A stretch of DNA of 64,000 nucleotides, from positions 868,001 to 932,000 of the forward strand of contig JAHEWK010000010.1 of NCBI GenBank assembly GCA_020740775.1, written 5' to 3'. The notes beneath the pieces are model-generated. The model had not been told where the DNA came from. It saw nothing but the letters and a program-made list of their open reading frames with translations, and searched no databases. Origin of the DNA: Ilyonectria destructans (taxonomy: Eukaryota; Ascomycota; Sordariomycetes; Hypocreales; Nectriaceae). Shown piece after piece: positions 22,693 through 34,681 of the stretch (positions within the stretch are counted from its first letter, which is position 1; every line of letters starts with the position of its first letter). Made by a program: the position numbers and the translations under genes.

Positions 22693-23671
22693 TTAGTTAC
22701 CGAGAGCCATTGACTTCTTGATCTCGGCAACAGCCAGGCCGGGGTTGAGGCCCTTGGGGCACGCCTTGGTGCAGTTGAGAATAGTGTGGCAACGGTAAAG
22801 GCTCATTGAGTTCTCGAGGTTGTTCTTGCGCTCAGCCGTGCGCTCATCGCGGGAGTCGGCCAACCATCGGTAGGACTGGAGGAGAATGGCGGGACCGAGG
22901 TACTCTTCGGAGTTCCACCAGTAAGAGGGGCACGAAGTTGAGCAGCAAGCGCACAGGATGCACTCGTAGAGACCGTCAAGCTTCTTGCGGTCGGCCTTGC
23001 TCTGTCGGTATTCCTTGCCCTGTGGGAGTGTCAGCACTGGCGCAGGTCAATGGGTGGGACGGGAAGACTCACGTCCTCCGCGGGGGTGTCGCGCTGGAGG
23101 TAGGGCTTGATGCTCTTATACTGCTTGTAGAAATGCGTCAAGTCAGGGACAAGGTCCTTGACGACGTAGGTATGGGGCAGAGGGTAGATCTTGACGTCGG
23201 CAGCAGTGTCAAGGGGAATTTTGCCTGTGTGGCCGTTAGCACTGCTTCCGCACAAAGCTAATGTCGCGCACGCGAGCGACCGGGCCGGGGGAGGTCAGTC
23301 ATACACAAGCAAGCCAGAGTATTCTGCCCATTGATGTTCATGGCGCAGCTACCGCAGATGCCTTCTCGACAGCTACGTCGGAAGGTGACGGTGGGATCGA
23401 GCTCATTCTTGATTCGGATCAAGGCATCCAGAATCATAGGGCCGGTCTTGTTCAGGTCGAGGGTGTAGGTCTGAAGGCGCGGCTTCTCGCTGGGTGTATC
23501 GGGGTTCCATCGGTAAATCTGGAAGGACCTCAACTTGGCCTCGGGTTGTGCGGGAGCCTCACTGACGGAGGCCATGGAGCGGGTGAAGACAGCTCCAGCT
23601 CGGGCGCCAGGGCGGAGGGCTGTCCTCACGGAGGAGGCGCCGAGGAGGCAAGAGGATCGGAGGGAGGCCAT
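22693..23671 (-). CDS. SDH2: Succinate dehydrogenase iron-sulfur subunit
   Basis: Exons 23305..23671, 23073..23224 and 22693..23019 encode 281 residues. An N-terminal Arg/Ser/Ala-rich mitochondrial presequence precedes [13 protein letters not shown]. Ligands of the 2Fe-2S cluster are C101, C106, C109 and C121 ([21 protein letters not shown] region). The 4Fe-4S and 3Fe-4S ligands lie in [12 protein letters not shown] (193-204) and [12 protein letters not shown] (250-261). It passes electrons from FAD of Sdh1 to ubiquinone in complex II. Residues P204, N209 and H251, the usual sites of fungicide-resistance changes, are the wild-type residues. It faces PTC7 across 892 bp. Confidence 0.98.
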
Positions 23672-24563
23672 GACGGAAATCGCAATTGGCACCGGAGGAG
23701 ACAGGCAGTCAGTCTTCAAGGGAAAATTATCAGGGTCGCGGCTGATCAATTGACAGAAGTAAAGCCGTTCAAATCTCCTCCGTGGAGTTTGTCGATGTCG
23801 TAAAAGGGTGGCGTTGGCGTCTCTGTTTCTCCCATCGTCATGAATTTGGGCAGCGGCAACCTTCCTCGGCTATTGCTGCACAGTATGGATACCACGGCTT
23901 CCGTCGACCAATCAAAAGATTGGAATTGTCAGATGACTACTTCCGGGGTGATCCGGGTCGGAGTGGCTCGTGACTGGCACGTGACCGGACCGGGGGATCA
24001 TCCTCGGCTAATTGGCAGCTGGAACAACAAGTCCGCCGGAACAATATAGGTCCGCACCGATCCGGTCCAGTGCCTCCGGACGTTGATGTCAACGGGAGGT
24101 TCTCCAGGAGCGGCTTCGACCGTGGTCTGTGCGCAAGGGAGAAAAAAAAAGTTGGGTGAGGTGGGCCATTCTTCGGCCCTGCATCCTCTAACGTGCTGTT
24201 CGTTAGGGCGCTGGGCGCTGGTGGCCAGTGGTTGTTCAAGGATCTTTAAGCCCTGGAGGGGCCAATTGTCAACTTGCAGGGGCCTGGCATCCATCGTGGC
24301 CAAAGAAACGTGAGATTAGATACGGACACTGCCGCCACAGGACCCTTTCTCACCTAACACTCAACAGATCTCTCCCCATCACGAGATTCCCAGTTCCCTC
24401 CTTCAACGTCCTGCATTTCCCGCGCTCAAGATGGTCCTTCTATGATTGCTCTCGCTGCGAATTGAGTCTAGGGCCTTTGCGACAATCCCGTTCTTTCTCG
24501 GCCCCTTGCCTTCTTCAACTTGCGCCTGCACCTGCGATTGCGCCCCAGTACTTTTACCCCATC
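23672..24563. promoter_or_regulatory. Divergent SDH2 / PTC7 promoter region
   Basis: Two genes for mitochondrial proteins diverge from this 892-bp region. Open reading continues in frame upstream of the PTC7 start to 24228, but it is a CT-rich leader. No defined element was identified. Confidence 0.45.
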
Positions 24564-25808
24564 ATGGCTCCCTCCACAACTTACAATCGAATTGTCACGA
24601 TCGCCTGGCGATCCCTCGCACAAGGTCCGTTGCAAGGCTGTCGCATACCCGGCCCGCTCCATTTTAACACAATCTCAGCTTCATTGCGGTCTTCGACACG
24701 AGCCAACGCCCGTCCGCTCATGGCAGTCCCCATGCCCCCCAAATCGCACCGATATTCGACATCGACGAATGCCCCCAAATTCTCCTACCATATCGCCTCC
24801 TCCTTCATCGCCAAAGACCGACCGTACGATCCCTCAACTCATGTATTTCACTTCAACCCTTATAATCGCATCCAACCACCGCGAAACCGTCGCCCTTCCG
24901 CGCGTCCCGAATCCGGCCACGATGCCTTCTTCGTCAGCCGCCTTAATGACTCCGGTTCGGTAGCATTCGGTCTTGCAGATGGTGTTGGCGGTTGGGTGGA
25001 CTCTGGGGTCGATCCCGCCGACTTCTCTCACGGCTTCTGCGACTACATGGCCATTGCCGCCCACGAACACAAGGACGAAAACGATCCTCCACTTACTGCA
25101 AGGAAGCTTATGCAAAAGGGATACGATGCCATCTGCCAGGACAGGAGCCTGCGCGCTGGTGGAAGTACGGCTTGTGTGGGCATCGCGGGAGCAGACGGGA
25201 ACCTCGAAGTGGCAAACCTCGGCGACTCCGGTTTCTTGCAACTGCGCCTAAACGGCGTCCATTCCTACTCGGAGCCGCAAACACACGCCTTCAACACCCC
25301 GTTCCAGTTGTCTCTGGTTCCTCCCAGCGTCGCGGCCCGCATGGCAGCATTCGGTGGTGCTCAGTTGAGCGACTTGCCTCGAGACGCAGACGTAACCCAG
25401 CACTCACTTCGCCACGGCGACGTTATTGTGTTTGCGACGGACGGTGTGCTCGACAACCTCTTCAACCAGGATATTCTGCGAATCGCCAGCCGAGTCCTGG
25501 TATCGAGCGGCGCTTGGGTGATGACGGAAAGTGGGGGTGCTCGCGTGGTTGATTCACTGGATCCGTTGGTCAAGTTGCCCGAGGCCTCCGCTGGGAAAAA
25601 GGCCGTGACTCTGCAGAGCATGCTCGCCACCGAAATCGTTACGGCGGCAAAGCGAGCCAGTGTCAATACCAAACTTGACGGCCCCTTCGCTAAGGAGGTT
25701 CAGAAGTACTATCCTCAAGAGAACTGGCACGGCGGCAAGGTGGACGACATCTGCGTCATCGTGGCTGTGGTCAATGAAGAGTCGGAGGGGTTGAAGAGCA
25801 AGTTGTGA
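24564..25808 (+). CDS. PTC7: Mitochondrial PP2C-type phosphatase
   Basis: A single exon of 414 residues. The first about 60 residues are Arg/Ser-rich without acids, a mitochondrial presequence. The PP2C fold shows its metal-binding acids in GHDAFFV, FGLADGVGGW, FATDGVLDNLF and GKVDDICVIVAVV, with the usual GGSTACVGI and ANLGDSGFLQL strands. PTC7 dephosphorylates mitochondrial proteins, including Coq7 in coenzyme Q synthesis in yeast. Start: the ATG at 24564 is the first giving a presequence directly; the upstream in-frame reading is leader. Intronless, unlike yeast PTC7, whose intron makes two isoforms. Confidence 0.93.
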   Translation: MAPSTTYNRIVTIAWRSLAQGPLQGCRIPGPLHFNTISASLRSSTRANARPLMAVPMPPKSHRYSTSTNAPKFSYHIASSFIAKDRPYDPSTHVFHFNPYNRIQPPRNRRPSARPESGHDAFFVSRLNDSGSVAFGLADGVGGWVDSGVDPADFSHGFCDYMAIAAHEHKDENDPPLTARKLMQKGYDAICQDRSLRAGGSTACVGIAGADGNLEVANLGDSGFLQLRLNGVHSYSEPQTHAFNTPFQLSLVPPSVAARMAAFGGAQLSDLPRDADVTQHSLRHGDVIVFATDGVLDNLFNQDILRIASRVLVSSGAWVMTESGGARVVDSLDPLVKLPEASAGKKAVTLQSMLATEIVTAAKRASVNTKLDGPFAKEVQKYYPQENWHGGKVDDICVIVAVVNEESEGLKSKL

Positions 25809-26630
25809 TTTTCAGCGCGCACGGGTTTGGGCATAGAACATGGCACATAGAGGCAGGAACGCAAGCATATTGGGATCATGGGAATGTTCGGAGTCAATAT
25901 AGAACGGGGGAATACGCGGTTACTGGGTCTGCGGGAAATGTACATAGGATGGCGCCTCGCACGACATATGAGTCGCTAATATGACGATGACGTTTTCGGA
26001 CTTTAACCTTGAGGTCAGGATCTTTGCCCACTTGCGACAATCCGGTGTAATGCTCGTTATTGTGCGTTCAATCCGCACTCCTTAGGTCATCCGGCGAGAA
26101 GACATGGCGTGATGTTCCCTGCGGGTATTGTCCGACATATCCAACGGCAAGCGGACAATTGACTCCGGGCGATGTTTCCTAAATGTAAAACCTAGCATGT
26201 GGGTAGAAGATATACAAGGTGAAAATTGTGAAATTGCCATCCAGGTAAAAAGAATTGCACGTCATGGTGAGGGTCTTGACGTAAACCATGCAGCAGCAAG
26301 TTCGTTTCCGAGTTGGAGTACAGGGTAAGCCACGCTCCCATGCACAGTGCGACAACCTCGATGACATCACCAGCAAGAGGAGGAACACTCATAATAAATT
26401 CAACATGCAGGGTGGGCATGTGATTACACCTCGAGATGCTGGTACAATCTGATCTGCGACCGGGAAGATGATCGAGATCGATGCGGGAAGTGCCGACTAT
26501 GATATTCTCCGTGCGTTTTTGATCAGACCACCATGTCTTACAAGTCGGACCATATGCAGATCGCAGTTGACCTCTTGACCTCCTCATCTATCAGCTGGAT
26601 ATCCTAAAACTTCATCATCTAAGCTAAGTT
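25809..26630. other. Intergenic, no gene seen
   Basis: Downstream of PTC7 and upstream of the carrier relic. A minus-strand open frame (26192..26587) has no recognisable feature. Nothing else stands out. Confidence 0.4.
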
Positions 26631-26639
26631 CAACTAGAA

Positions 26640-27490
26640 ACATTGACATCAAGTCCAAAAAATTGCACACCTACCGAAGGGTTGTATCAGGGCAATGGGA
26701 GTGTAGTGTTGGCCACCGTCCCAGCAGGTTCGTCTACCAACCAAGCTTCTCTTAAAGTGTTTGGCATATTAAATAATTCCGCCATAGCTGGCTTATTCTT
26801 TCCGATTTACGAGAGTGGGAAGCGGTTGATTGGGACGACAATGCCTTTCCCAGAGCCTCGGGTGCATTCATTTGCTTCTAGTTGCAGAAATGGCTTCTTG
26901 CTTGGTCCTAGCTCTAGCCGAGGCGATTAAGCAGAACGCTCAGATGCTCCAGAATAACCAGACAGGGGACAGAAATATGGAGATATCTACGTCATAACGA
27001 GCTCTTCGTCAGCTCGGTGGTACCGGGGTATCGAGCCGACTCTTTACAGGATACATGGTTCTCGTCGCACGTAACCTTCCTTTGGCGGTGATTCAGTTTC
27101 TGATTTTCGAGCACGCAAGAGTCCGAGTTTGGGAGTCGAGAGCCGCCGGACGTGACGACAAGACAAGTAGTCTCCTACAGACAGGTCTCGTAACCGGACG
27201 CAGTGCGGGGAACGCAGGCGCGGTGGCAGCATTCGTCACCACGCCGAGCGACGTGGACAAGATGCGGATGATACTGGACGCTAGAACCCATGAAGAAAGC
27301 GAAACCGGAGCGAAGCTGACGAGGAAGGTAGGCGAGGAAGCGGGCGAGGGAGCGGGCGTGCACAATAGCACAAGAAGTTTACGGTGAGGGAGATGTGCAG
27401 GGGCTTTCCGAGGCTGCGGCTCTGCCGTCGGGATGGACAATGCTGGGTAGCGGGGTGTATCTAGGGACGTATGAGATGACCAAGGGTGGT
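26640..27490 (+). pseudogene. Decayed mitochondrial carrier gene (SAM-carrier-like)
   Basis: Three frames together spell carrier-family segments in order. First: GLYQGNGSVVLATVPA, then after an apparent intron (26728..26787, GTTCGT...CATAG) GLFFPIYESGKRL. A frame shift near 26884 follows, then VAEMASCLVLALAEAIKQNA. An in-frame TAA stands at 26995..26997. The same frame continues with LFTGYMVLVARNLPLAVIQF and TTPSDVDKMRM, a carrier Px[DE]xx[KR] motif. A second shift near 27375 leads to GWTMLGSGVYLGTYEMTK. The first about 60 residues and the first signature are missing or eroded. The second signature reads LAEAIKQ where Pro is expected. The closest match in memory is the mitochondrial S-adenosylmethionine carrier type. 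An intact copy elsewhere is likely but not visible. Confidence 0.8.
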
Positions 27491-28724
27491 TCAATGAGGC
27501 CGGACAAGGGGATGAGGTTGGGATCTAAATCCGTGAGATGGAGCGGCGAGTTAATTACTAGAAAGATAACACGGGAGCACCAAAACTGCGAAGGAATGAC
27601 AAATAAAGTCTGGGCGACCCAACTTTGACGAGTGAAACCAAAAATTACGACATAACGCCCTCTTACACCGCTGGTGATGAGGTCAACAAGGAAGCGTCTC
27701 AGGGATGTCGACATCCTCGTGGCGTCTGACGTGTTCGCACAAAGTTCGCGACCCGCCCGAATAAGCCATGTCTGCAATATCCCGACGGCTCACTTGTTTG
27801 CTGCTTGCGTACTCGTATCTGCGCTGGTATCAGGGCGCGGAAGAAGAGCCCGGGAGTTGGTGAAGGTGTGTTGGATATAAGTACGTCCAGGATGCAAGAT
27901 AGACGAGTGGCTGGCAGCCTGTCACTATTTTAGCGGCTCCAGCACAGTCATTGCCGCATGGCGGCCTGCGCTAGCCCTGCATCCAGTTACGCCCTGTTCC
28001 TATCGCCATCCATGCGTCTCCGCGTTAATCTCAACTGCCGGAGTCGGGGGAAATTATTGTCTTCGCTTCTGGCGGTGAGGACATCCGGGTGAATTCGTGT
28101 TGTTGGCCGTGAAAGGGCGATAGTGCGTGTAGCCACGGATCCCGTCATGGCTGGGAGACGTTGCGTGTTAGTCCTGTCGGTGCAGTTCAAACCCAGTTTT
28201 GATACGGCCTCGGCCCAAACTCCACGTTCGAAGGTGTAACGTCGAGACCAATGGAGAAAAAAGAAAAAAAGATAACAGACGGTGCAGGAACCCGTCCCTA
28301 TAAGAATGGCTCTTCCTTATGCGAGATAAGAGATTTGGCTTGGAATTTTTCTCCGGTCATGTCCGAGGGGCCGTCCTCGGCCTCAAACGCCCGATAGCCC
28401 GCACCAACAAGGTTGCTGGTACACGCTTCGAGACGACTCTAGCCGGCCCACACTTGCCGGCGTACGAATAAGTTGCGCCGGGATGGTGTCATTTAGCACG
28501 TTATTCCATGCTCAATGGTCTAACGACGCATTGACATTACTCAGTATAATAATAAAACGTCCGGGCTCGTCTGTTGTGTGGGCGGTGTCCGTCCCTCATG
28601 ACTTGTTCCCTTCCTTTCTTCAACACCATCCAACCATCATCGCAACCGCTCCAAGTGCCAATTGACTAGACACAAAGCCATTGGACACACAAAACCTGGA
28701 TTATTGAGACTATAGAAACGCACA
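27491..28724. other. Gene-free, upstream of the UPF0643 gene
   Basis: About 1.2 kb without coding support. It contains a short A/AAG-rich tract (near 28256-28275). The right end is the promoter and leader of the next gene. Confidence 0.4.
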
Positions 28725-29441
28725 ATGGCATCCGTGCGAGTCCAGACCGCCCCGGGAGCGGACCTCGGCGGCTTCTCAAAGGCTGATGCGCAAGTGCAAG
28801 TTAGCCAGATCGAGATCGACTCGGAATTTCCTACGAATGGGCGTTACTTGATGCAATCTCCCTACGCAGAGCAAGACCATTTGCTTGACTTGGCAACGCT
28901 GAACAACGAGAATGCGCTCGTGGCGAAGGCCTTGACTCGACTGCAAGTTCTGCGCGAGGACTATGCCACAGCGCCGTATCTTGAGTCTTTCAACTGGGCG
29001 GAAGTCATTTCGGAAGTAAAGCGCCTTGCTACCGAATCTGGCAAGAGCTTCAAGGAGACGTCGTTTTATATCGTCGCCTTCCGGTCACAAATCAAGACGA
29101 GCACAGAATATGCCGATCTCGGTCGCCTGGACCAGGCCGCCCACGCCGAGGCCATCGCCAGCGGTGGTTTCCTCAAGTAAGCGTGCACCTCCCAGGGGTA
29201 TAGAGGGGTCTTTGCTGACATGGATAGGTACTGGTTTGGCGAGCCGGACTCGGATCTTCGGAACTTGGCGACCTGCATATGGAGGTCGAGACAGGACGCC
29301 AGGAATGGGGGCCGAGGCCCAGCGCATCGAGAAGCCGCGGGAGCGACTCGCTCCATGTATGCGTTCTGGAAAATCGACCAACATCGTCTAATCATCCGCG
29401 ATGACGTGGAATCTTGGGAGATCATTTCTTGGGAGGAGTGA
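28725..29441 (+). CDS. UPF0643 family protein
   Basis: Exons 28725..29176 and 29228..29441 encode 221 residues; the 51-bp intron (GTAAGC...GATAG) splits a Lys codon before YWFGEPDSD. The C terminus NLATCIWRSRQDAR, then GPAHREAAGATRSMYAFW and WEIISWEE matches the UPF0643 family (fission yeast PB2B2.08 type), found in fungi and of unknown function. The N-terminal half is helical and acidic. No signal peptide or membrane segment was seen. Length is normal for the family. Confidence 0.85.
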
Positions 29442-30258
29442 ATTCCGAGGCTGTGAGACAGATGCATAACATCCAAGCTAACCCCAGAAAGAGTTGGGGG
29501 ATCGACGTATCATTTCTGCTTTGGCGTTTGCGCCGAAGCCCTGTATCGATATGAGGCTCGCTAAGCCCAGGAGCAAGGTTTGATACCAAACATTGTCTGG
29601 ACTCTGTCGAATACGAGGACACAGGATTAAAGGAACCCCAAGTCTCCGAATCTCCCGGCTAGGATTGACGGGGAGGTCATAGAGATGCGTCGGGGCAAGT
29701 TTGTTTTGGTAACAAGGGAGGGTTATGAGTAACGCGAAAAATAGGACATAGACAAAATAAAGGAGTATTGATATTTCGAAAAGTAAAAGGGATAGAATGA
29801 TGAGATTTAAGTGGCTATGAGACACCGCCAAGTGTGTTGTGTGTATGCCAGTGTTGAGTTTGTTTCACGCACGGCTCATTCTAAAAGGCGGGTTGCTTCA
29901 AGCTGTGAGGCGAAATAAAAGGCATAGAAATTCGAATAGCGTTCTTAGACGGGGCAAAGTTGTTTGAAATATATTAAATAGAGAGATAGCGCGACCGTCA
30001 ACGTTGGTTGGCCCTTGTTCCTTACCTACCTAGATGGGCCATGAGGCTCTGAGAGTGAATCGTGACGGATGGAAATCTGCCGCGTCTCACCGCCCGCATC
30101 CCACAACGCCCACAAATCGGATGCGAAAAGTTTCGATATTCCCACCTTAAAGAGCCCCGAGGACCTTGCAACACCACCCGCCCGTCTCGCGATCCTAGCG
30201 CCGAACGTCTCTCCGTCTCTCGCGGTCCCGTGAATATCCCTCCAGAACCTCTGTCAAA
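29442..30258. other. Intergenic, promoter of eIF3h
   Basis: AT-rich DNA on the left and a GC-rich leader on the right, ending in CTGTCAAAATGG at the eIF3h start. No gene was identified. Confidence 0.4.
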
Positions 30259-31490
30259 ATGGGTGACGTCCCCAAAGATGCGCCTTTCAAGGCCGTTCAG
30301 GTCGAGGCTCTGGTGAGTCCAACTGCCCCGCCCCACCCTGGGGGTCCCCTCACGACATGAGGTATGAGAGGTGGGAGTACTGACCGCGTGCGTATAGGTC
30401 ATAATGAAGATTGCCAAGCACTGCTCGTCCGCCTTCCCCTCCTCTGCGACCGGATCCATCGTCGGAATGGACCAGGACAGCCTCCTGGAGGTCACCAACA
30501 CCTTCCCCTTCCCCTCCGTCGATAGCGCCACCACCGATAGCCACCAGAACGATGCCTCGCTGCTCGCCTCGGCTGCCCCCCGACAGAAGGCCAACATCGC
30601 CTACCAGAACGACATGATCCGAAACCTGAAGGAGGTCAACGTCGATGCCAACAACGTCGGATGGTACACCAGCGCCACCATGGGCAACTTCCTCAACATC
30701 AACTTCGTCGAGAACCAGGTCCACTACCAGAAGGAGAACGAGAACACCGTTGCGCTCGTCTACGACGCTAGCAAGAGCTCCCAGGGCAACCTGACCCTAC
30801 GGGCATTCCGTCTCTCCACCGCCTTCATGGCTGCCTACAAGGAGGGCAAGTTCACAACCGAGAGGTGAGTAAATATTGGGATACCCAGATCCTCTGTAGC
30901 AGGGGAGACTGACTTGGACGATACGCAGCCTGCAAAAGTCGAAGCTCACCTTCAAGGACATCCTTGTCGAGTACCCCATCAAGGTGCACAACTCTCACCT
31001 CCTCACCACCTACCTGCACCAGATCCCCTCCGCCCCCTCCGGCGAGGATATCCAGCAGCCCACCTCGTTGACCGACCTCAACCGCGAATCCGTCAAGCCC
31101 CCGCTGTACCCCTCCATTGACGCCCTTGACGTGGCGATCGACCCCTTCCTCGAGAAGACCTGCGATCTCCTGCTCGAGAGCATCGAGTCACACTACACTG
31201 ATCTCAACAACTTCCAGTTCTACCAGCGACAACTGGGCCGAGAGCAGACCAAGATTACACAATGGCAGACCAAGCGCAAGGCTGAGAATGCGCAGCGAGC
31301 AGCGGCCAAGCAGACCCCGCTGCCCGAGGACGAGTGGCAGCGACTGTTCAAGCTGCCCCAGGAGCCTAGCCGGCTGGAGGGTATGCTGAACGCGAAGCAG
31401 GTGGAGCAGTACAGCAAGCAGGTGGATGGATTCACGGCCAACGTCAGTGCCAAGATGTTCGCCGTAAGGGAGAACCTGTTGCCCAAATAA
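30259..31490 (+). CDS. Translation initiation factor eIF3 subunit H
   Basis: Exons 30259..30312, 30398..30864 and 30929..31490 encode 360 residues. The first exon gives [18 protein letters not shown]; the second begins [20 protein letters not shown], the start of an MPN domain (about 12-160). It lacks the JAMM zinc ligands, as eIF3h does. The later part has the family's helical region ([35 protein letters not shown]) and a conserved end. eIF3h is a non-core eIF3 subunit acting in 40S recruitment and reinitiation; it is present in filamentous fungi and absent from budding yeast. Confidence 0.96.
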
Positions 31491-33218
31491 ATGGGAACGG
31501 GAGAGGAATATGCAGTGTCTCGAGGGAATTCCGGGAAATGAGACGCTCAGTGACGGTTTGCATTGGCGGCGTTCCGGACAATGTGGAATATAATCCAGTG
31601 CTGGTCTAGATTTAAAGCGTTGAGAAAGAGAGGAGCACTTGAAAGCAGATGTTGGACAAGGTTGGTGACGGTGGTGGTGGTGGTCCAACCATCCATGTGG
31701 CTGGCCAAGAGAGAGAGAGAGAGCTCACCTCACCCAAGCCCTTGAGACTGAGCACTTGAGTAGGACTGTGTGGGCGAAAGCCTTGCCACCTACCTTGGGT
31801 ATATAAACTCAGCCACGGAGTATTTCCTTGGGGAAGACTACGTGAAGACTGAAACAAACAAGTATTTGAATGAATAAAAAGACACTGATGATGCCACGTC
31901 CGATATTGAATTGGGAAGTGAGCTGTGCTGTACGAAGTACGCGAGGAACTAAGGTGAAAGGCGCTCTCGGCCGGCGTGCATCTGCCGTTGATCATTTCCA
32001 TGCTACCATTCGGACCGGGTCTCAAGACGGCATAGCTCATCAGCTCGGGACAGATGGGCATGGGATGGGCTCGGTGTGTCTGTCGTGTGTTTCCAGGGGC
32101 AATGAGACCAAACCCCGCCACCTGCAACCAGCAACTCAGACTTTTCTTTGAACGGCCGAGGAGGATTGATCCATTGGATACAGGGATCCAATGGGGAGCG
32201 GGGGCCTGCAGCGGACTACGGTGCTCGGCTTCCGGGGGCGGGGAGGTCTGAGAGCAGGAAGACGGGAGAGCGAGAAAGAACGAAAGCGAGGGTAAGACAG
32301 ACAGGAGGACCGATTGACCTTGAGGGATCAGCCCGTGTCTTGCCGTGAGCCCCTCTGAGAGAGAGAGAGCTGGAGAACTAGAAAGAAGAAAAGGACGCAG
32401 TTAAGACAGCCGCGAGACAGAGGCTGCGCCCAGTCATTGCACCAGAAAACTCAACGTGCTCCTAAAAAAAATTACTACGGTACAGGTAGCATGTGGCTGT
32501 TACGAATACGCTTGCTTGGTTCCTCTTTTTTTTTGGTTGCCCGCTCTTCCAGTTGCCGTACTTGTACTGCACGTTCTCGAGAGACCAGCTCAGGACCCCG
32601 CTCTCTGTAACCGCCCCGGCGCCGGCCGCCTGTGAATGGCCGTGGGACGGCACCAGCAGCAGAGGATCCCGTAACAGGAACTGGGGAGCTGTTTCCAGGG
32701 CAATGGCCAGGGTGACCGGCGGGTACTTAGGTACTTGGGACTATGTACTGTACCTCTCGCCCATTAGCTCTCTGGTCGGGGCGAACAAGCGGACAGACAA
32801 TGGCAGCCCAAGACAGAACATTGCCCCGCTCCGTTGCTGCGTGGCTGCGTGGGTAGAAAAGACGGGACGGGAGCATGAAAATTTGCCCCTCCACTCCCTT
32901 TTGTGCCGCTATGAACGGTTCACCGCCCACAAATGCCCACCAAGCTTGCCCACCAAAACCACCCAAACAGTGGCAGGGAACCCACCAACCCCTCCTAAAC
33001 TGCCCCTCCCCCCTCTCTCAGGCAACTTCCTCACTCGCCTCTGCCTCTCAGCAGCCGAAAAAGCCCCACTCCCATCTTATCTCGCTCCTCCTCCTCAACG
33101 GCGTCCTGCTTTTTTAACTTCTCCTCCTCCCAATTCCTTCTTCCTTTTCTTCCTCTCTCTCTTTCTTCCTCCATTCTTCCCCTCCATCCATCTCATCCTC
33201 CAATCCCTCACCGCAACC
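31491..33218. other. Gene-free region with SAHH promoter and leader
   Basis: About 1.7 kb without a gene. Microsatellites are GGT at 31671..31683 and GA at 31709..31723 and 32356..32369. A repeated GGTACTT pair lies near 32722-32736. The last 200 bp is a strong CT-rich tract typical of leaders of highly expressed fungal genes. Confidence 0.5.
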
Positions 33219-34681
33219 ATGTCTGCTCCCGCCCACAAGTTCAAGGTCGCCGACCTCTCCCTCGCTGCCTTTGGCCGCAAGGAGATCGAGCTCGCCGAGA
33301 ATGAGATGCCCGGTCTCATGGCCACCCGTGCCAAGTACGCGACCGACCAGCCCCTCGCCGGTGCCCGCATTGCTGGCTGCCTTCACATGACCATCCAGAC
33401 CGCTGTCCTCATCGAGACCCTCGTCGCTCTCGGTGCCGAGGTCACCTGGTCCAGCTGCAACATCTTCAGCACCCAGGACCACGCCGCCGCTGCCATTGCC
33501 GCCGTCGGTGTCCCCGTCTTCGCCTGGAAGGGTGAGACCGAGGAGGAGTACAACTGGTGCCTCGAGCAGCAGCTCGTTGCCTTCAAGGATGACGGCAAGC
33601 TCAACCTCATCCTCGATGACGGTGGCGACCTGACCACCCTCGTCCACACCAAGTACCCTGAGATGCTCAAGGACTGCTTCGGTGTCTCGGAGGAGACCAC
33701 CACCGGTGTCCACCACCTCTACCGCATGCTCAAGGAGGGCAAGCTCCTTGTCCCCGCCATCAACGTCAACGACTCGGTCACCAAGTCCAAGTTCGACAAC
33801 CTCTACGGCTGCCGTGAGTCCCTCATCGACGGTATCAAGCGTGCTACCGACGTCATGGTTGCTGGCAAGGTCGCCGTCGTCGCCGGTTTCGGTGATGTCG
33901 GCAAGGGCTGCGCCATGGCCCTGAACACCATGGGTGCTCGCGTCCTCGTCACCGAGGTTGACCCCATCAACGCCCTCCAGGCTGCCATGGCCGGCTTCCA
34001 GGTCACCACCATGGAGAAGGCTGCCAAGATTGGCCAAATCTTCGTCACCACCACTGGCTGCCGTGACATCCTCACTGGCGAGCACTTCGAGTCCATGCCC
34101 AACGATGCCATCGTCTGCAGTAAGTTTTCCGCCTGCCTTCCACTTTGATACACAATCCTGACGACGCCTCACAGACATCGGTCACTTCGACATTGAGATC
34201 GACGTCGCCTGGCTCAAGGCCAACGCTTCTTCCGTCCAGAACATCAAGCCCCAGGTTGACCGCTTCCTCATGCCCAACGGCCGCCACATCATCCTCCTCG
34301 CCGAGGGTCGTCTGGTCAACCTTGGCTGTGCCACCGGCCACTCCTCTTTCGTCATGTCCTGCTCTTTCACCAACCAGGTCCTGGCCCAGATCATGCTCTT
34401 CAAGGCCAGCGACGCTGCCTGGGGCAAGAAGTACGTTGAGTTTGCCAAGACCGGCAAGCTCGAGGTTGGCGTCACCGTCCTCCCTAAGATCCTCGATGAG
34501 GAGGTCGCCCGTCTCCACCTTGCCCACTGCCAGGCTGAGCTCAGCACCCTCACCAAGGTCCAGGCTGACTACCTCGGCCTCCCCGTCGAGGGCCCCTTCA
34601 AGGCCGATATGTACGTTCTCTCCCTCCCGTCTGATATAATCCGACCAACTTGCTAACAATCTCCACAGCTACCGCTACTAA
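33219..34681 (+). CDS. S-adenosylhomocysteine hydrolase
   Basis: Exons 33219..34119, 34175..34610 and 34669..34681 encode 449 residues, the usual eukaryotic length. The enzyme splits S-adenosylhomocysteine to adenosine and homocysteine with bound NAD, keeping methyltransferases active. Visible signatures: [32 protein letters not shown], substrate residues in [18 protein letters not shown] and [11 protein letters not shown], the NAD loop [10 protein letters not shown], and [19 protein letters not shown]. The last exon carries only 13 coding bases, giving the conserved YRY end. Codon use is strongly C-biased, as in highly expressed genes. An in-frame extension upstream to 32493 is rejected as leader. 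Confidence 0.98.

Noticed and set aside
24228..24563. N-terminal extension of PTC7
   Set aside because: It would bury the mitochondrial presequence; composition looks like leader.
26192..26587. Minus-strand 131-residue frame
   Set aside because: No domain; low-complexity and His-rich end; likely chance.
32493..33218. In-frame open extension upstream of SAHH (242 codons)
   Set aside because: The protein after 33219 already has the full normal length, and the extension is translated CT-rich leader without a domain.
33114..34178. Antisense 354-residue frame over SAHH
   Set aside because: Codon-bias shadow with Val/Asp/Glu-rich composition.
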